From an uncultured Bacteroidales bacterium (lineage in GTDB: Bacteria; Bacteroidota; Bacteroidia; Bacteroidales; Bacteroidaceae), in assembly GCA_937901185.1 (NCBI GenBank), contig CALCHR010000260.1, positions 1 through 19,278 on the forward strand: a DNA stretch of 19,278 nt, in the 5' to 3' direction. A program made the translations under genes and the position numbers. The notes beneath the pieces are model-generated. The model saw only the letters and a program-made list of their open reading frames with translations. It made no database searches and was not told the origin of the DNA. This document shows, piece by piece, positions 6,981-14,463 of the stretch (position 1 is its first letter; each line of letters starts with the position of its first letter).

Positions 6981-7029
6981 AGTTTGCAGCGCAGCAAAAG
7001 GTGTTAGCCAAGCGCTCCTCCGGCAAACT
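6981..7029. repeat. Nested inverted repeat, possible structured RNA or protein site
   Basis: AGTTTGC (6981-6987) pairs with GCAAACT (7023-7029); immediately inside, AGCGC (6988-6992) pairs with GCGCT (7012-7016). There is a 6-base bulge on the right side. No T-run follows, so it is not a plain terminator. It lies downstream of the operon terminator and upstream of the next promoter. Confidence 0.3.
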
Positions 7030-7143
7030 GAGCACAGCGGCATACACATTTAATATATTATAGGTGTGAAGCAGATGGACTTTGAGTTGTTACTTCTCCG
7101 CGGCATACATCCCCAAGGAAATGGGCTTTTGCAGAGGGTAAAA

Positions 7144-7158
7144 AAATCTTAAAGATTT
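7144..7158. promoter_or_regulatory. 15-bp palindrome overlapping the -33 region of the TPR1 promoter
   Basis: AAATCTT-A-AAGATTT is a perfect inverted repeat with 7-bp arms. Its right arm covers the weak -33 element, so a bound protein could block or assist RNA polymerase. This is a candidate operator only, judged on symmetry and position. Confidence 0.35.
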
Positions 7159-7187
7159 CTCTGTGTGCATATTATTTATTACTTTTG
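7156..7187 (+). promoter_or_regulatory. Bacteroidetes-type promoter for the first TPR gene
   Basis: TACTTTTG at 7180-7187 is a good -7 element. The -33 element is a weak TTTC at 7156-7159 with a 20-bp spacer. A leader of about 90 nt precedes the ATG at 7285. Confidence 0.6.
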
Positions 7188-7284
7188 CCCAGAAAACTCT
7201 GCGGGGCATTGCCTTTTAGGCCATGTCTCCGTAGCTGACTGCGAATAAAACCAAATAATAACAGCTTAATAAAATCTGACAAAA

Positions 7285-8754
7285 ATGAGAAGAAATCTTT
7301 TCCTAACTTTCGTGCTCGCCGTGTTCTGTTTCGCAGGTGCGGTTCAGGTTAAAGCCCAAGAAGGAGCAGAAAATGTAACCATCGACCCTGTACTCAAAGA
7401 TTTGGCCGACCAAGTTTTAGCTAAACAGCTCGAAGACTTCGATGCTGCCAACAAAATTTTCTCCAACAAGATTATCAGAAAGTATGGCAAGAAGGCCGAA
7501 GAGATGTACCAATTGGCCAACTATTTCTTGAGCAAGAACTACTATGCCGGTGCCAAGATGTGTACCGATAAAGCTTACACCGCCAATGCTCAGGACATCA
7601 GAATCCTGATGCTCCGCGGCGAACTTGCTGAGAAGGTACAGAACTGGGGTGGTGCCGGTCAGGCTTACGAAGAAGTGCTCTCTTTGGACACAGCCAACGT
7701 AGTGGCCATGAAAAGAATTGCCGACGTTTATAAGTATGTGAACCCCGAAGTAGCCAAAGAATATCTCTTCAAGGTAAAAGCTATCGACCCCAACGACGTA
7801 GCTGTAGACAGAAACCTCGGTCTTATCTACTATCGCGCCGACGAGATGAAAGACGCAGCCAAGTACTATCGCGCTTACTACAAAGGCACTCCCACCGACC
7901 AGGTAAACCTTTTCTCTTGCGAGCAGTATGTCAACGCGCTCTTCTTGACCAAGGGCTACAGCCAGGCTATCAACGTTTGTAAAGCCGTAGCGCCTCGCGA
8001 TCCTGAGAACAAGACTTTCAAGGCCGTTAAGTTCTGGAGTCTCGTAGAAAACTACGAACTTGGCGAAGCCCGCGAAGCTATGGGTTACATCACCAACCAA
8101 GAATACCCCGACTCTGCATACGGTTATTGGGACTACTACTATGCCGGCCGTCTTGCTAAGGACGAAGGCAATCTCGAAGAGGCCATCAAGTGGCAAACCA
8201 AGGCTGTAGAAAAAGACTCAGCTCGTGCTGCCGGTCTTCAAGAGCTCAACAACCTCTTGCAAGAGAACAAGCAGTATGCCGACGCTCTTCCCGTCTACAA
8301 AGCCTACCTCGGCAAGTTGAAAGAGCTCAACCGCGCTCAGGCCACCGATACCTTCAAGCTCGGCTACCTCTACTTCACCTTGGCACAAGTAGACTCTGTG
8401 AAGCGCGCTGAGTGGATCAAGGAAGGCGACGCCATCTTTGCTTACGTAGGCCAAAGCGCTCCCGACAGCTACATGGGCCCCATCTTCCGCGCACGTATCA
8501 ACAACGTAGGCGTGACTGAGCCTTCAGAAGTGGTTAAGGCCCACTACGAAGAAGCAGCCAAGCGTATCGGCGACAACGCTAAAGCCAAGACCGACAAGCT
8601 CGAGTGCTTGCAATACGCAGCCTTCTACGACATTCAGAAGGACAACTATCCCGAAGCCTTGCAGTTTATCCTCGAGATGGAGGCCATCGACCCCGAAAAT
8701 CCGTGGACTAAGCGCGTGAAGCCCTTCGTTGAAAGTCAAATCCCCCAAGAATAA
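7285..8754 (+). CDS. Exported tetratricopeptide-repeat protein (TPR1)
   Basis: This 489-residue protein has a signal peptide (hydrophobic ~5-20, likely cleavage after VKA at residue 24) and no lipobox, so it is probably periplasmic. The mature part is all-helical with TPR motifs, for example WGGAGQAYEEVLSLDTANVV, EYLFKVKAIDPNDVAVDRNL, GNLEEAIKWQTKAVEKDSA and DNYPEALQFILEMEAIDPEN; such repeats bind other proteins. It is a clear paralogue of the next gene: both contain FW(S/A)LV, (E/F)PDS.Y.Y.DY..AG.L and EAIKWQ.(K/Q)AVEK at matching places. It has its own promoter and terminator but directly follows the TonB operon, and TPR genes at this position are familiar in Bacteroidetes, so an envelope role with TonB/ExbB is plausible. 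Codon usage is biased, suggesting good expression. Confidence 0.85.
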   Translation: MRRNLFLTFVLAVFCFAGAVQVKAQEGAENVTIDPVLKDLADQVLAKQLEDFDAANKIFSNKIIRKYGKKAEEMYQLANYFLSKNYYAGAKMCTDKAYTANAQDIRILMLRGELAEKVQNWGGAGQAYEEVLSLDTANVVAMKRIADVYKYVNPEVAKEYLFKVKAIDPNDVAVDRNLGLIYYRADEMKDAAKYYRAYYKGTPTDQVNLFSCEQYVNALFLTKGYSQAINVCKAVAPRDPENKTFKAVKFWSLVENYELGEAREAMGYITNQEYPDSAYGYWDYYYAGRLAKDEGNLEEAIKWQTKAVEKDSARAAGLQELNNLLQENKQYADALPVYKAYLGKLKELNRAQATDTFKLGYLYFTLAQVDSVKRAEWIKEGDAIFAYVGQSAPDSYMGPIFRARINNVGVTEPSEVVKAHYEEAAKRIGDNAKAKTDKLECLQYAAFYDIQKDNYPEALQFILEMEAIDPENPWTKRVKPFVESQIPQE

Positions 8755-8760
8755 ATCTTC

Positions 8761-8793
8761 AAAGCCGGAGCCTGCAAGGTTCCGGCTTTTTTT
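8761..8793 (+). terminator. Intrinsic terminator after TPR1
   Basis: AAAGCCGGA (8761-8769) pairs with TCCGGCTTT (8781-8789), with a loop of about 11 bases, and the T-run continues to 8793. It begins 6 bases after the TPR1 stop codon. Confidence 0.9.
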
Positions 8794-8922
8794 ATCTCCC
8801 CCATCCGCCGCCTTGCTCCGGCGCCCTTTTCCATTACCCGCCTCGGCCCTTACAGATTACGCTTTCAAAGCATTCTTTGAAAGCCACCCTTTCTGCATCC
8901 CCAAATAGCAGAAAAAGCCACT

Positions 8923-9038
8923 CTGAAAATCAAGCACTTGCAAAGGCGTTTCTTCGGTAACTACTAGGAAAATTTCGGTAACTACTAGGAAAAATTCGGT
9001 AACTACTAAGAACGCGAAAGTAACTACTAAGAAAACGC
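8923..9038 (+). repeat. 21-bp tandem repeat array B with conserved leader
   Basis: The leader begins CTGAAAATCAA at 8923 and reaches TTTCTTCGG just before the array. Units start at 8955, 8976, 8997 and 9018, exactly 21 bp apart, all with the core GTAACTACTA(A/G)G. The first three begin CGG and the last begins AAG, exactly as in array A. One frame reads through as a seven-residue repeat (SVTTRK-like) but has no start codon, and the same frame is closed in array C. Confidence 0.9.
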
Positions 9039-9162
9039 AGGTGATATAGGGTTAGAAAGAAGTCTATTATAAGGATACGCAGAAAGCCCTCAGAGGAAAG
9101 CACCTCATCATAGTTTTTCAGAGAACAAAAAAATATATTTTTTTAACTCTTAGAACATACTT

Positions 9163-9194
9163 TTTGCCCAGTTACAAATAAATTATTAACTTTG
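9163..9194 (+). promoter_or_regulatory. Bacteroidetes-type promoter for the second TPR gene
   Basis: TTTG at 9163-9166, a 20-bp spacer and TAACTTTG at 9187-9194 fit the consensus exactly. A perfect A7-TATA-T7 palindrome lies 18 bp upstream and could serve as an UP-like element. The leader is about 65 nt. Confidence 0.75.
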
Positions 9195-9264
9195 CCAGGA
9201 AATTTTAGCTACTAGCTAACATATTTTTCAAAACCGGTTTTGTAAATAAAAAAATTAGAATAAA

Positions 9265-11559
9265 ATGGTAAAAAGTCTACTGAGAATCATAGTATTGACT
9301 ACAGGTCTTCTGCTGGGCATCTTGCAGCTCCCGGCTCAAGGCCGCGACAGAATGGAACCCTTCTATCCCGAAGTACGCGAGATGTGCGATAGCGTATTGA
9401 GCTACATCGACACCCCCGACAAGATGAAAGAGCCGTTCATCCTCTTGCTCCGCAAGTATGGTGGCAATGCCGACCAGATGTATCGCGCTGCCGAATATTT
9501 TGCAAGCAAGAACAACTATTCCTGCTCGCAGTTCTGCATCGAGCGCGCCTTTGGTAAGAAGATGAAGAGCACCGAGATTCTGCAACTGCGTGCCCAGATT
9601 TACGACCGCGTCGGAAAGTTCGACCTGGCTTCACAGTCTTACGACGGTATTCTCCAAGTAGACTCCTTCAACCACTATGCTTTGATGAAGGCCGCCATGA
9701 TTAACCGCGGCATGAACGACGCCGCTGCCTTCGAGCAACTCCTGCTCGTCAAAGAAAAATATCCCGACGACACCCAAGCCGACAAACAACTCGGCTACCA
9801 ATATAACCGTATGGCCAACGAGGCCTCGCGCGACAGCGCTAAGAATGCCAACCGCTTGCTCTCTGTAAAGCACTACGGCAACTGGTTCTTCGCCGAGCCG
9901 GTAGACTCTTTGGACCTCTCCAGCACCTACTGTAACCAGTATGTATGGAATCTCTACTCCGTAGAAAACTACAGAGCCAAGAAAAAGAATCCCAACGATA
10001 CCACCAAGGTGAAGAAAGATTTCTCTAAGTTGATTCAAGTCTGCAACATCCTTGAGCCGGTCATCACCCGTCCCCACCACAGCAAAGACGTAAAGGCCCT
10101 CAGATTCTGGGCTTTGGTTGACACCAAGCAAAGCCAACAGGCCCACGCCGCCATAGCTTATTTGGCAGACAAACAATTCCCCGACTCGCTCTACCAATAT
10201 TTTGATTATGCCATGGCCGGTCAGCTCTACTCCGACGAGAAGAATCTACCGGAAGCCATCAAGTGGCAGAAGCAAGCCGTAGAGAAAAATCCCAATACTT
10301 GTGGTGCTGCCGGTTACTATAAACTCTACGACTACTATGAAAAAAATAAACAGTACAAGGAAGCTATCCCCATCTACCGCCAATACTTAGCCAAGGCTGT
10401 TGAAGAAAAGAAATATATCGGAGTCAAAGATACCTTAATTCTCGGTAACCTTTACTACGATTTAGCCCTCAATGCCTATCTAGAGAAAGATAGCCTTCGC
10501 CTGAAAGAATACGTAGCCAGCGGTGATAGTATCTTTTTCTACGTTAGCGAAAATGACTCTTCATACGTAGGTCCAGCTCAGCGCGCAATGATTTGCCAAC
10601 TTTTGGATCCCGAAGGCAACGTTAATTTAGTGGCCAAGAGACATTACGAAGAAGCCATCAAACGTATCGAAGAACGACGTGCTATCAAGAAAGACGAATC
10701 CCTCAATATAAAAGAGAAGAACCAGTTTAACACAGCCATCATAGATTACTACAAGAAGCATGGAACCAACGAAGATGTCGTAGCGCAAATTATGAAGTAC
10801 GATGAACCAAAAATGCATATTGGAGCCTTGGATTTCGCCTTCAGAGAAGCTTATAATGACAAAAACAATCCGAGAAACTGGATCAATGCCAACTGTTTCT
10901 TAAACAAACTTTTGGAGTTAGATCCTCGAAATGAATTTAGAGATTTCAAGAGCCTCGTCAAGGAACAGGCAGACAAACAGGAAGCAGAACTTGCAGAGAA
11001 AGAAGCCGAGGAAGCTGCGCTGAGAGCTATGGAAGAGGCTGCGTTGAAGATGCTTGAGGAGCAAGAGGCCGCCGCTAAGGCCGAGGCAGAAAGAATAGCT
11101 GCTGAAAAGGCTGCCGCAGAAAAGAAAGCTGCAGAAGAAGCTGCCGCTGCAGCTGCCGCACAAGCTACTGCCGATAGCATTGCTGCTGCCAACACTGACC
11201 TTAAGGACGCCGAAGACGACGCCGACAAAAAGGGCAAGAAAAAGAAGAAGAGCAAGAAGCAAAAAGTAGAGGCCGACAATGCCGAAACTCCTGCTGACGC
11301 TGCAGAGGCTGCCCCGGCCGAAGAAAAGAAGGCTAAGAAAAAGAAAAGCAAGAAGAGCAAGGACGAGGTGAAGCCCGCCGAGGAAACCGAAGCTAAAGCC
11401 GAAGAGCCCAAAGTAGAAGAACAGAAGGCGGAAGAACCTGCCGAGGAAACCAAGGCTGAGTCCAAGAAAGAAAAGAAGGCCAAGAAAAAGAAGAGCAAGA
11501 AGAACGAGGACGAGGTGAAGCCCACAGAGGAGCAAGCCGAAGCCGAAACCAAAGAATAA
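9265..11559 (+). CDS. Exported TPR protein with TolA-like helix and lysine-rich tail (TPR2)
   Basis: This 764-residue paralogue of the preceding TPR protein has a signal peptide (~4-22, likely cleavage after LPA at residue 24). Residues ~25-560 are TPR-like helices aligned with TPR1 but with insertions (for example an RAKKKNPNDTTKVKKDFSK stretch). From ~566 to 650 there is a continuous Ala/Glu/Lys helix (AAEKAAAEKKAAEEAAAAAA), very like the periplasm-spanning domain II of TolA. The tail (~655-764) has three lysine clusters at ~655-667, ~688-699 and ~734-746 separated by Glu/Pro/Ala-rich linkers; the last two lie in repeats ending DEVKP(A/T)EE. The tail is probably disordered and could contact anionic cell-wall or membrane polymers. 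Low-complexity tails change quickly by slippage, so its length probably varies between strains. Confidence 0.82.
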   Translation: MVKSLLRIIVLTTGLLLGILQLPAQGRDRMEPFYPEVREMCDSVLSYIDTPDKMKEPFILLLRKYGGNADQMYRAAEYFASKNNYSCSQFCIERAFGKKMKSTEILQLRAQIYDRVGKFDLASQSYDGILQVDSFNHYALMKAAMINRGMNDAAAFEQLLLVKEKYPDDTQADKQLGYQYNRMANEASRDSAKNANRLLSVKHYGNWFFAEPVDSLDLSSTYCNQYVWNLYSVENYRAKKKNPNDTTKVKKDFSKLIQVCNILEPVITRPHHSKDVKALRFWALVDTKQSQQAHAAIAYLADKQFPDSLYQYFDYAMAGQLYSDEKNLPEAIKWQKQAVEKNPNTCGAAGYYKLYDYYEKNKQYKEAIPIYRQYLAKAVEEKKYIGVKDTLILGNLYYDLALNAYLEKDSLRLKEYVASGDSIFFYVSENDSSYVGPAQRAMICQLLDPEGNVNLVAKRHYEEAIKRIEERRAIKKDESLNIKEKNQFNTAIIDYYKKHGTNEDVVAQIMKYDEPKMHIGALDFAFREAYNDKNNPRNWINANCFLNKLLELDPRNEFRDFKSLVKEQADKQEAELAEKEAEEAALRAMEEAALKMLEEQEAAAKAEAERIAAEKAAAEKKAAEEAAAAAAAQATADSIAAANTDLKDAEDDADKKGKKKKKSKKQKVEADNAETPADAAEAAPAEEKKAKKKKSKKSKDEVKPAEETEAKAEEPKVEEQKAEEPAEETKAESKKEKKAKKKKSKKNEDEVKPTEEQAEAETKE

Positions 11560-11579
11560 CATTTTGCGCTCCTGCATAG

Positions 11580-11620
11580 AAGCGGCTGCAAAGGTACAAT
11601 CACCCTTGCAGCCGCTTTTC
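11580..11620 (+). terminator. Intrinsic terminator after TPR2
   Basis: AAGCGGCTGCAA (11580-11591) is the perfect reverse complement of TTGCAGCCGCTT (11606-11617); the loop is 14 bases and TTC follows. The T-run is short and interrupted by C, but the 12-bp GC-rich stem is strong. Confidence 0.85.
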
Positions 11621-11694
11621 TTATACCCTCTGCCGAGAAAAGCGGCCACAGTGAGCAGCTAGTTTCCCATAGAAAAATCCCCCGAAAAGCGTCC

Positions 11695-11810
11695 CTGATT
11701 TTCAAGCTGTTAGAAAGGCGTTTCTTCGGAGTTTACTAGAAAAATTTTGTAGTTTACTAAGAAAAACTAGAAGTTTACTAGTTTTTCCTAGAAAGCTACG
11801 AAGAAAATCA
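11695..11810 (+). repeat. 21-bp tandem repeat array C (divergent subtype)
   Basis: The leader starts CTGATTTTCAA at 11695 and shares GAAAGGCGTTTCTTCGG with the family. Units begin at 11727, 11748, 11769 and 11790, again exactly 21 bp apart. The first three use AGTTTACTA(A/G) in place of GTAACTACTA(A/G)G, so the period is kept while the core differs throughout the array. The region ends with GAAAATCAAGG, echoing the leader of arrays A and B. Confidence 0.85.
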
Positions 11811-11931
11811 AGGTAATCAAGCGGCAGATTTTTTCATCCTCCGCAAACCATAAATGCAGGCTGCGAAGCAGGGAAAACCACCCCAAAAGTAGTCTGGTCT
11901 GCCCCTTTTTCTGACAAAAGAGGGCTGTAGG

Positions 11932-11963
11932 GTTGTAGGGCTTGCACAAAATTAGTACCTTTG
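11932..11963 (+). promoter_or_regulatory. Bacteroidetes-type promoter for fabI
   Basis: TACCTTTG at 11956-11963 is a consensus -7 element; GTTG at 11932-11935 is a near-consensus -33 element with a 20-bp spacer. The leader to the fabI ATG is about 35 nt. Confidence 0.65.
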
Positions 11964-12003
11964 TGCCGTTTTAGGTGTTACCCTTTGTAAAAAGAAGAAA
12001 CTA

Positions 12004-12861
12004 ATGGCACACAATTTATTAAAAGGTAAGCGCGGAATCATCTTCGGCGCACTCAATTCAGAATCTATCGCCTGGAAGGTAGCCGTAAAGGCTGTCGAAG
12101 AAGGCGCCACCATCACATTGACCAACACTCCTATGGCTTTGCGCATGGGCGAGTTGGACGAACTCTCTAAGCAACTGAACGCTCCGGTAATCCCTGCCGA
12201 CGCCACCAGCGTAGAGGATTTGGAGAAAGTATTTTCCGAGTCGGTAGCCTTGCTCGGCGGCAAGATAGACTTCGTGCTCCACAGCATCGGTATGAGTCCC
12301 AATGTGCGCAAGCAACGCACCTACGATGACCTCGACTATGGTTACCTGCAGAAGACGCTCGACATCTCGGCCATCTCTTTCCACAAGATGCTCCAAGTAG
12401 CCAAGAAGCAAGACGCCATTGCCGAAGGCGGCTCAGTGGTAGCCCTTACCTACGTGGCTTCGCAGCGCACATTCTACGGCTACAACGATATGGCCGACGC
12501 CAAGAGCATGCTCGAGAGCATCGCCCGCTCTTTCGGCTACATCTACGGCCGCGAGAAGAATGTGCGCATCAACACCATCTCTCAATCGCCCACGCCCACC
12601 ACAGCCGGAAAGGGTATCAAGTCGATGGCAGACCTCATGGACTTCTCCGACAAGATGTCGCCCCTGGGCAACGCCAGCGCTGAAGACTGCGCCGACTACT
12701 GCGTGGTGATGTTCTCAGACTTCACCCGTAAGGTGACTATGCAGAACCTCTTCCACGACGGCGGTTTCTCTTCCATGGGTATGAGCCTGCGCGCCATGAA
12801 CCAATATGCCAAGGACCTGAAGAACTACGAGGACGAAAACGGTAAGGTGATCTACGGATAA
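12004..12861 (+). CDS. fabI: Enoyl-[acyl-carrier-protein] reductase FabI
   Basis: FabI catalyses the last reduction of each fatty-acid elongation cycle (enoyl-ACP to acyl-ACP, using NAD(P)H) in the cytoplasm. The 285-residue protein has the FabI-type nucleotide motif GALNSESIAW (~15-24). The catalytic pair is Tyr150 and Tyr160, with Lys167 in YNDMADAK, the same spacing as Tyr146, Tyr156 and Lys163 of E. coli FabI. HSIG with Gly96 and Met163 correspond to the E. coli triclosan-contact residues Gly93 and Met159. The substrate loop reads ISQSPTPTTAGKGIK, differing from the E. coli ISAGPIRT form, and there is a C-terminal extension (to 285 against 262 residues); both fit Bacteroidetes FabI. A cytoplasmic TPR gene follows after 45 nt, probably in the same transcript. 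Confidence 0.95.
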   Translation: MAHNLLKGKRGIIFGALNSESIAWKVAVKAVEEGATITLTNTPMALRMGELDELSKQLNAPVIPADATSVEDLEKVFSESVALLGGKIDFVLHSIGMSPNVRKQRTYDDLDYGYLQKTLDISAISFHKMLQVAKKQDAIAEGGSVVALTYVASQRTFYGYNDMADAKSMLESIARSFGYIYGREKNVRINTISQSPTPTTAGKGIKSMADLMDFSDKMSPLGNASAEDCADYCVVMFSDFTRKVTMQNLFHDGGFSSMGMSLRAMNQYAKDLKNYEDENGKVIYG

Positions 12862-12906
12862 AGCCTGGGCAAGTAAGTAACGGCTAACACATATATTATA
12901 TAAGGT

Positions 12907-13872
12907 ATGGGTCTCTTCGATTTTTTCAAAAGCAAGCCGGCCGAGGCTGAAGCGCCAACGTCGGAAGAAAGTGCCATCGCCATCCTCCACGATGACGGCA
13001 TCCGCGCCATGAAGATGGGCGAGGTAAGCTACGCTGAGAAATGTTTTACCAAAGCCTTGCAACTGCAAGACGACCTCCGTATGGTGAAACTCCTGGCTGA
13101 AGCCAAACTGCTGCTGCAAAACTTCGAGGAAGCGCTCCCCTTGTTGCAACGCGTGGCTGAGGCCGAGCCGGAAAACGTGGAGGCCCAACTGCTGCTGGGA
13201 CAAACCTACGGCCGACTGGGCAACTATGCCGCGATGAAAGTCATTGCCGACAAACTTCTGGAAAGCCTGCCCGAGGATGCTCGTGCGCTCTACCTGGGCG
13301 GCGAAGCTGACCAAGGCGTAGGCGACAATGCCTCGGCCATTGCCCGACTCACCCAAGCCATCGAACTACAGCCTCGCTACAGCGCTCCACGCTTGTTGCG
13401 CGCAAAAATCCTTGCCGGCATGGGGCTGCACAAAGAGGTGTTGGAGGACACAGAGGCCTTGTTGGAACTGGATGGCGAGAACGAAGAGTTCCTCTTGCTG
13501 CAAGCAGACTCTTTGGTGGCCATCGGCGAAACAGAAAAGGCCGAAGAAGTGTACAGCCAATTGCTGGCAGCCAATCCCTTTAGCCGCGACGGCGTGCTCC
13601 ACTTTGCCAAGTTCTACTGCCACACCTCGCACATAGACAAAGCCTTGGAACTTTGCAACGAGGCCATCGAACTGCAACCGGATTTTGCTCCGGCCTACCG
13701 GCTTCGTAGCAGCATCAAGCTGCAGCTAAACGACGAACAAGGTGCTGCCGACGATTTGAAAAAGAGCCAGGAACTACAGCCCGAGGAAGGAGAAAAGGCA
13801 GATGGAGAGTTTACCAGTGTGGAAAACAAAATGGCTGAGCGCTATCGCAACATGAACCCCTATGGTTTCTGA
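12907..13872 (+). CDS. Cytoplasmic tetratricopeptide-repeat protein
   Basis: This 321-residue protein has no signal peptide (it starts MGLFDFFKSKPAEAEA, amphipathic then acidic). TPR units cover most of residues ~25-290, for example EVSYAEKCFTKALQLQDDLR, NFEEALPLLQRVAEAEPENV, DNASAIARLTQAIELQPRYS, ETEKAEEVYSQLLAANPFS and HIDKALELCNEAIELQPDFA. It probably acts as a protein-binding scaffold. The C-terminus ends with the short conserved-looking YRNMNPYGF. It lies 45 nt after fabI in the same direction, with no terminator between them, so it is probably co-transcribed. A role in lipid synthesis would be guesswork from position alone. Confidence 0.85.
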   Translation: MGLFDFFKSKPAEAEAPTSEESAIAILHDDGIRAMKMGEVSYAEKCFTKALQLQDDLRMVKLLAEAKLLLQNFEEALPLLQRVAEAEPENVEAQLLLGQTYGRLGNYAAMKVIADKLLESLPEDARALYLGGEADQGVGDNASAIARLTQAIELQPRYSAPRLLRAKILAGMGLHKEVLEDTEALLELDGENEEFLLLQADSLVAIGETEKAEEVYSQLLAANPFSRDGVLHFAKFYCHTSHIDKALELCNEAIELQPDFAPAYRLRSSIKLQLNDEQGAADDLKKSQELQPEEGEKADGEFTSVENKMAERYRNMNPYGF

Positions 13873-13897
13873 TACGGCGCAGGAGCCGAGAATAAGC

Positions 13898-13930
13898 AAT
13901 CCCCGAACGAAGTAGTTTCGTCCGGGGATT
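13898..13930. terminator. Shared hairpin between the convergent fabI-TPR and folA units
   Basis: AATCCCCGAACGAA (13898-13911) pairs with TTCGTCCGGGGATT (13917-13930), one mismatch in 14, with a short loop. It lies 25 nt after the TPR stop and 41 nt before the folA stop on the other strand, where it can serve both directions. The T-run is short on both sides. Confidence 0.75.
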
Positions 13931-13971
13931 TTCTATGGGATAAAAACTTGTTTACTCTTGGGCAAAAAATA

Positions 13972-14463
13972 CTACCTGCGGAGAAATTCTGCGAAGGTAA
14001 AGGCGGGATGGCCTTCGGCATCGGCAGGATGATGTTCAGAGAACACCTCGCGCCACAGCGTCTTATCAAAATCCGGAAAGTAAGTATCTGCCATCTCGGC
14101 ACGGGCTTCTACCATCGTTAAGCAAAGGCGGTGGGCCAACGGCAAAGCCTGGGCATAGACCTCTCCCCCACCGATAATAAAGACCTCAGCGGCGTCGGCA
14201 CAAGTAGCCAAAGCTGTTTCCAAAGAATGGAAGACCTCGGCTCCGGCCGGAGCATAGTCTGAACGATGGGTCAACACCAAATTGCGCCGATGAGGGAGCG
14301 GACCGTTTGGCAAGGCCTCGAAAGTGCGGCGCCCCATAATGACAGGGTGCCCCATCGTCAAGGCTTTGAAGCGCTGCAAGTCTGCGGGGATGAAGAAAGG
14401 CTGGCGGCCGCAATAGCCAATGGCTCGAGCCTCATCTATAATGGCCAGGAGTGTGATTGTCAT
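13972..14463 (-). CDS. folA: Dihydrofolate reductase
   Basis: DHFR reduces dihydrofolate to tetrahydrofolate with NADPH in the cytoplasm and is the target of trimethoprim. The 163-residue protein matches the family throughout: LLAIIDEARAIG at the start, IPADLQRFKALT with catalytic acid Asp28 (Asp27 in E. coli), PVIMGRRTFEALP, PLPHRRNLVLT, FIIGGGEVYAQALP and DTYFPDF. Notable is PFFIPADL: Phe23 sits where E. coli and most bacterial DHFRs have the Met20-loop Trp22. The start overlaps the end of the upstream minus-strand gene by 32 nt, so translation is probably coupled. Confidence 0.95.
   Translation of the reverse strand: MTITLLAIIDEARAIGYCGRQPFFIPADLQRFKALTMGHPVIMGRRTFEALPNGPLPHRRNLVLTHRSDYAPAGAEVFHSLETALATCADAAEVFIIGGGEVYAQALPLAHRLCLTMVEARAEMADTYFPDFDKTLWREVFSEHHPADAEGHPAFTFAEFLRR

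Larger units (their letters stand above)
6766..7284. other. Intergenic region between the TonB operon and the first TPR gene
   Basis: This 519-base gap holds the operon terminator (6875-6909), a nested inverted repeat (6981-7029), a palindrome overlapping a promoter (7144-7158 and 7156-7187) and a ~90-nt leader. An open frame at 6808-7053 runs through the terminator hairpin and has no family resemblance, so it is not called. Nothing else is evident between 7030 and 7140. No 21-bp repeat array is present here. Confidence 0.75.
8755..9264. other. Intergenic region between the two exported TPR genes
   Basis: This 510-base gap contains the TPR1 terminator (8761-8793), a 21-bp repeat array with leader (8923-9038), a perfect AT-rich palindrome (9127-9144, seven A, TATA, seven T) that may act as an upstream promoter element, and the TPR2 promoter (9163-9194). 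No gene is seen in it. Confidence 0.8.
11560..12003. other. Intergenic region between TPR2 and fabI
   Basis: This 444-base gap carries the TPR2 terminator (11580-11620), a divergent 21-bp repeat array (11695-11810) and the fabI promoter (11932-11963). No gene is supported; the long minus-strand open frame entering from the TPR2 tail is a shadow of its low-complexity coding sequence. Confidence 0.8.

Noticed and set aside
6808..7053. 81-residue plus-strand open frame after the TonB operon
   Set aside because: It passes through the perfect terminator hairpin and T-run, and its Arg/Ser-rich sequence has no protein-like pattern.
7417..8196. 259-residue minus-strand open frame opposite TPR1
   Set aside because: Shadow frame caused by biased codon use in TPR1; no recognisable family, promoter or signal features, and the plus frame is clearly coding.
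8955..9047. Repeat array B read as a heptad peptide repeat (SVTTRK-like)
   Set aside because: No start codon precedes it in frame, the same frame is closed by stops in arrays A and C, and the other frame has a stop in every unit.
10851..11705. 284-residue minus-strand open frame rich in Ser, Ala, Leu and Phe
   Set aside because: It lies opposite the TPR2 low-complexity tail; the composition is just the complement of Lys/Glu/Ala codons, and it crosses the TPR2 terminator.
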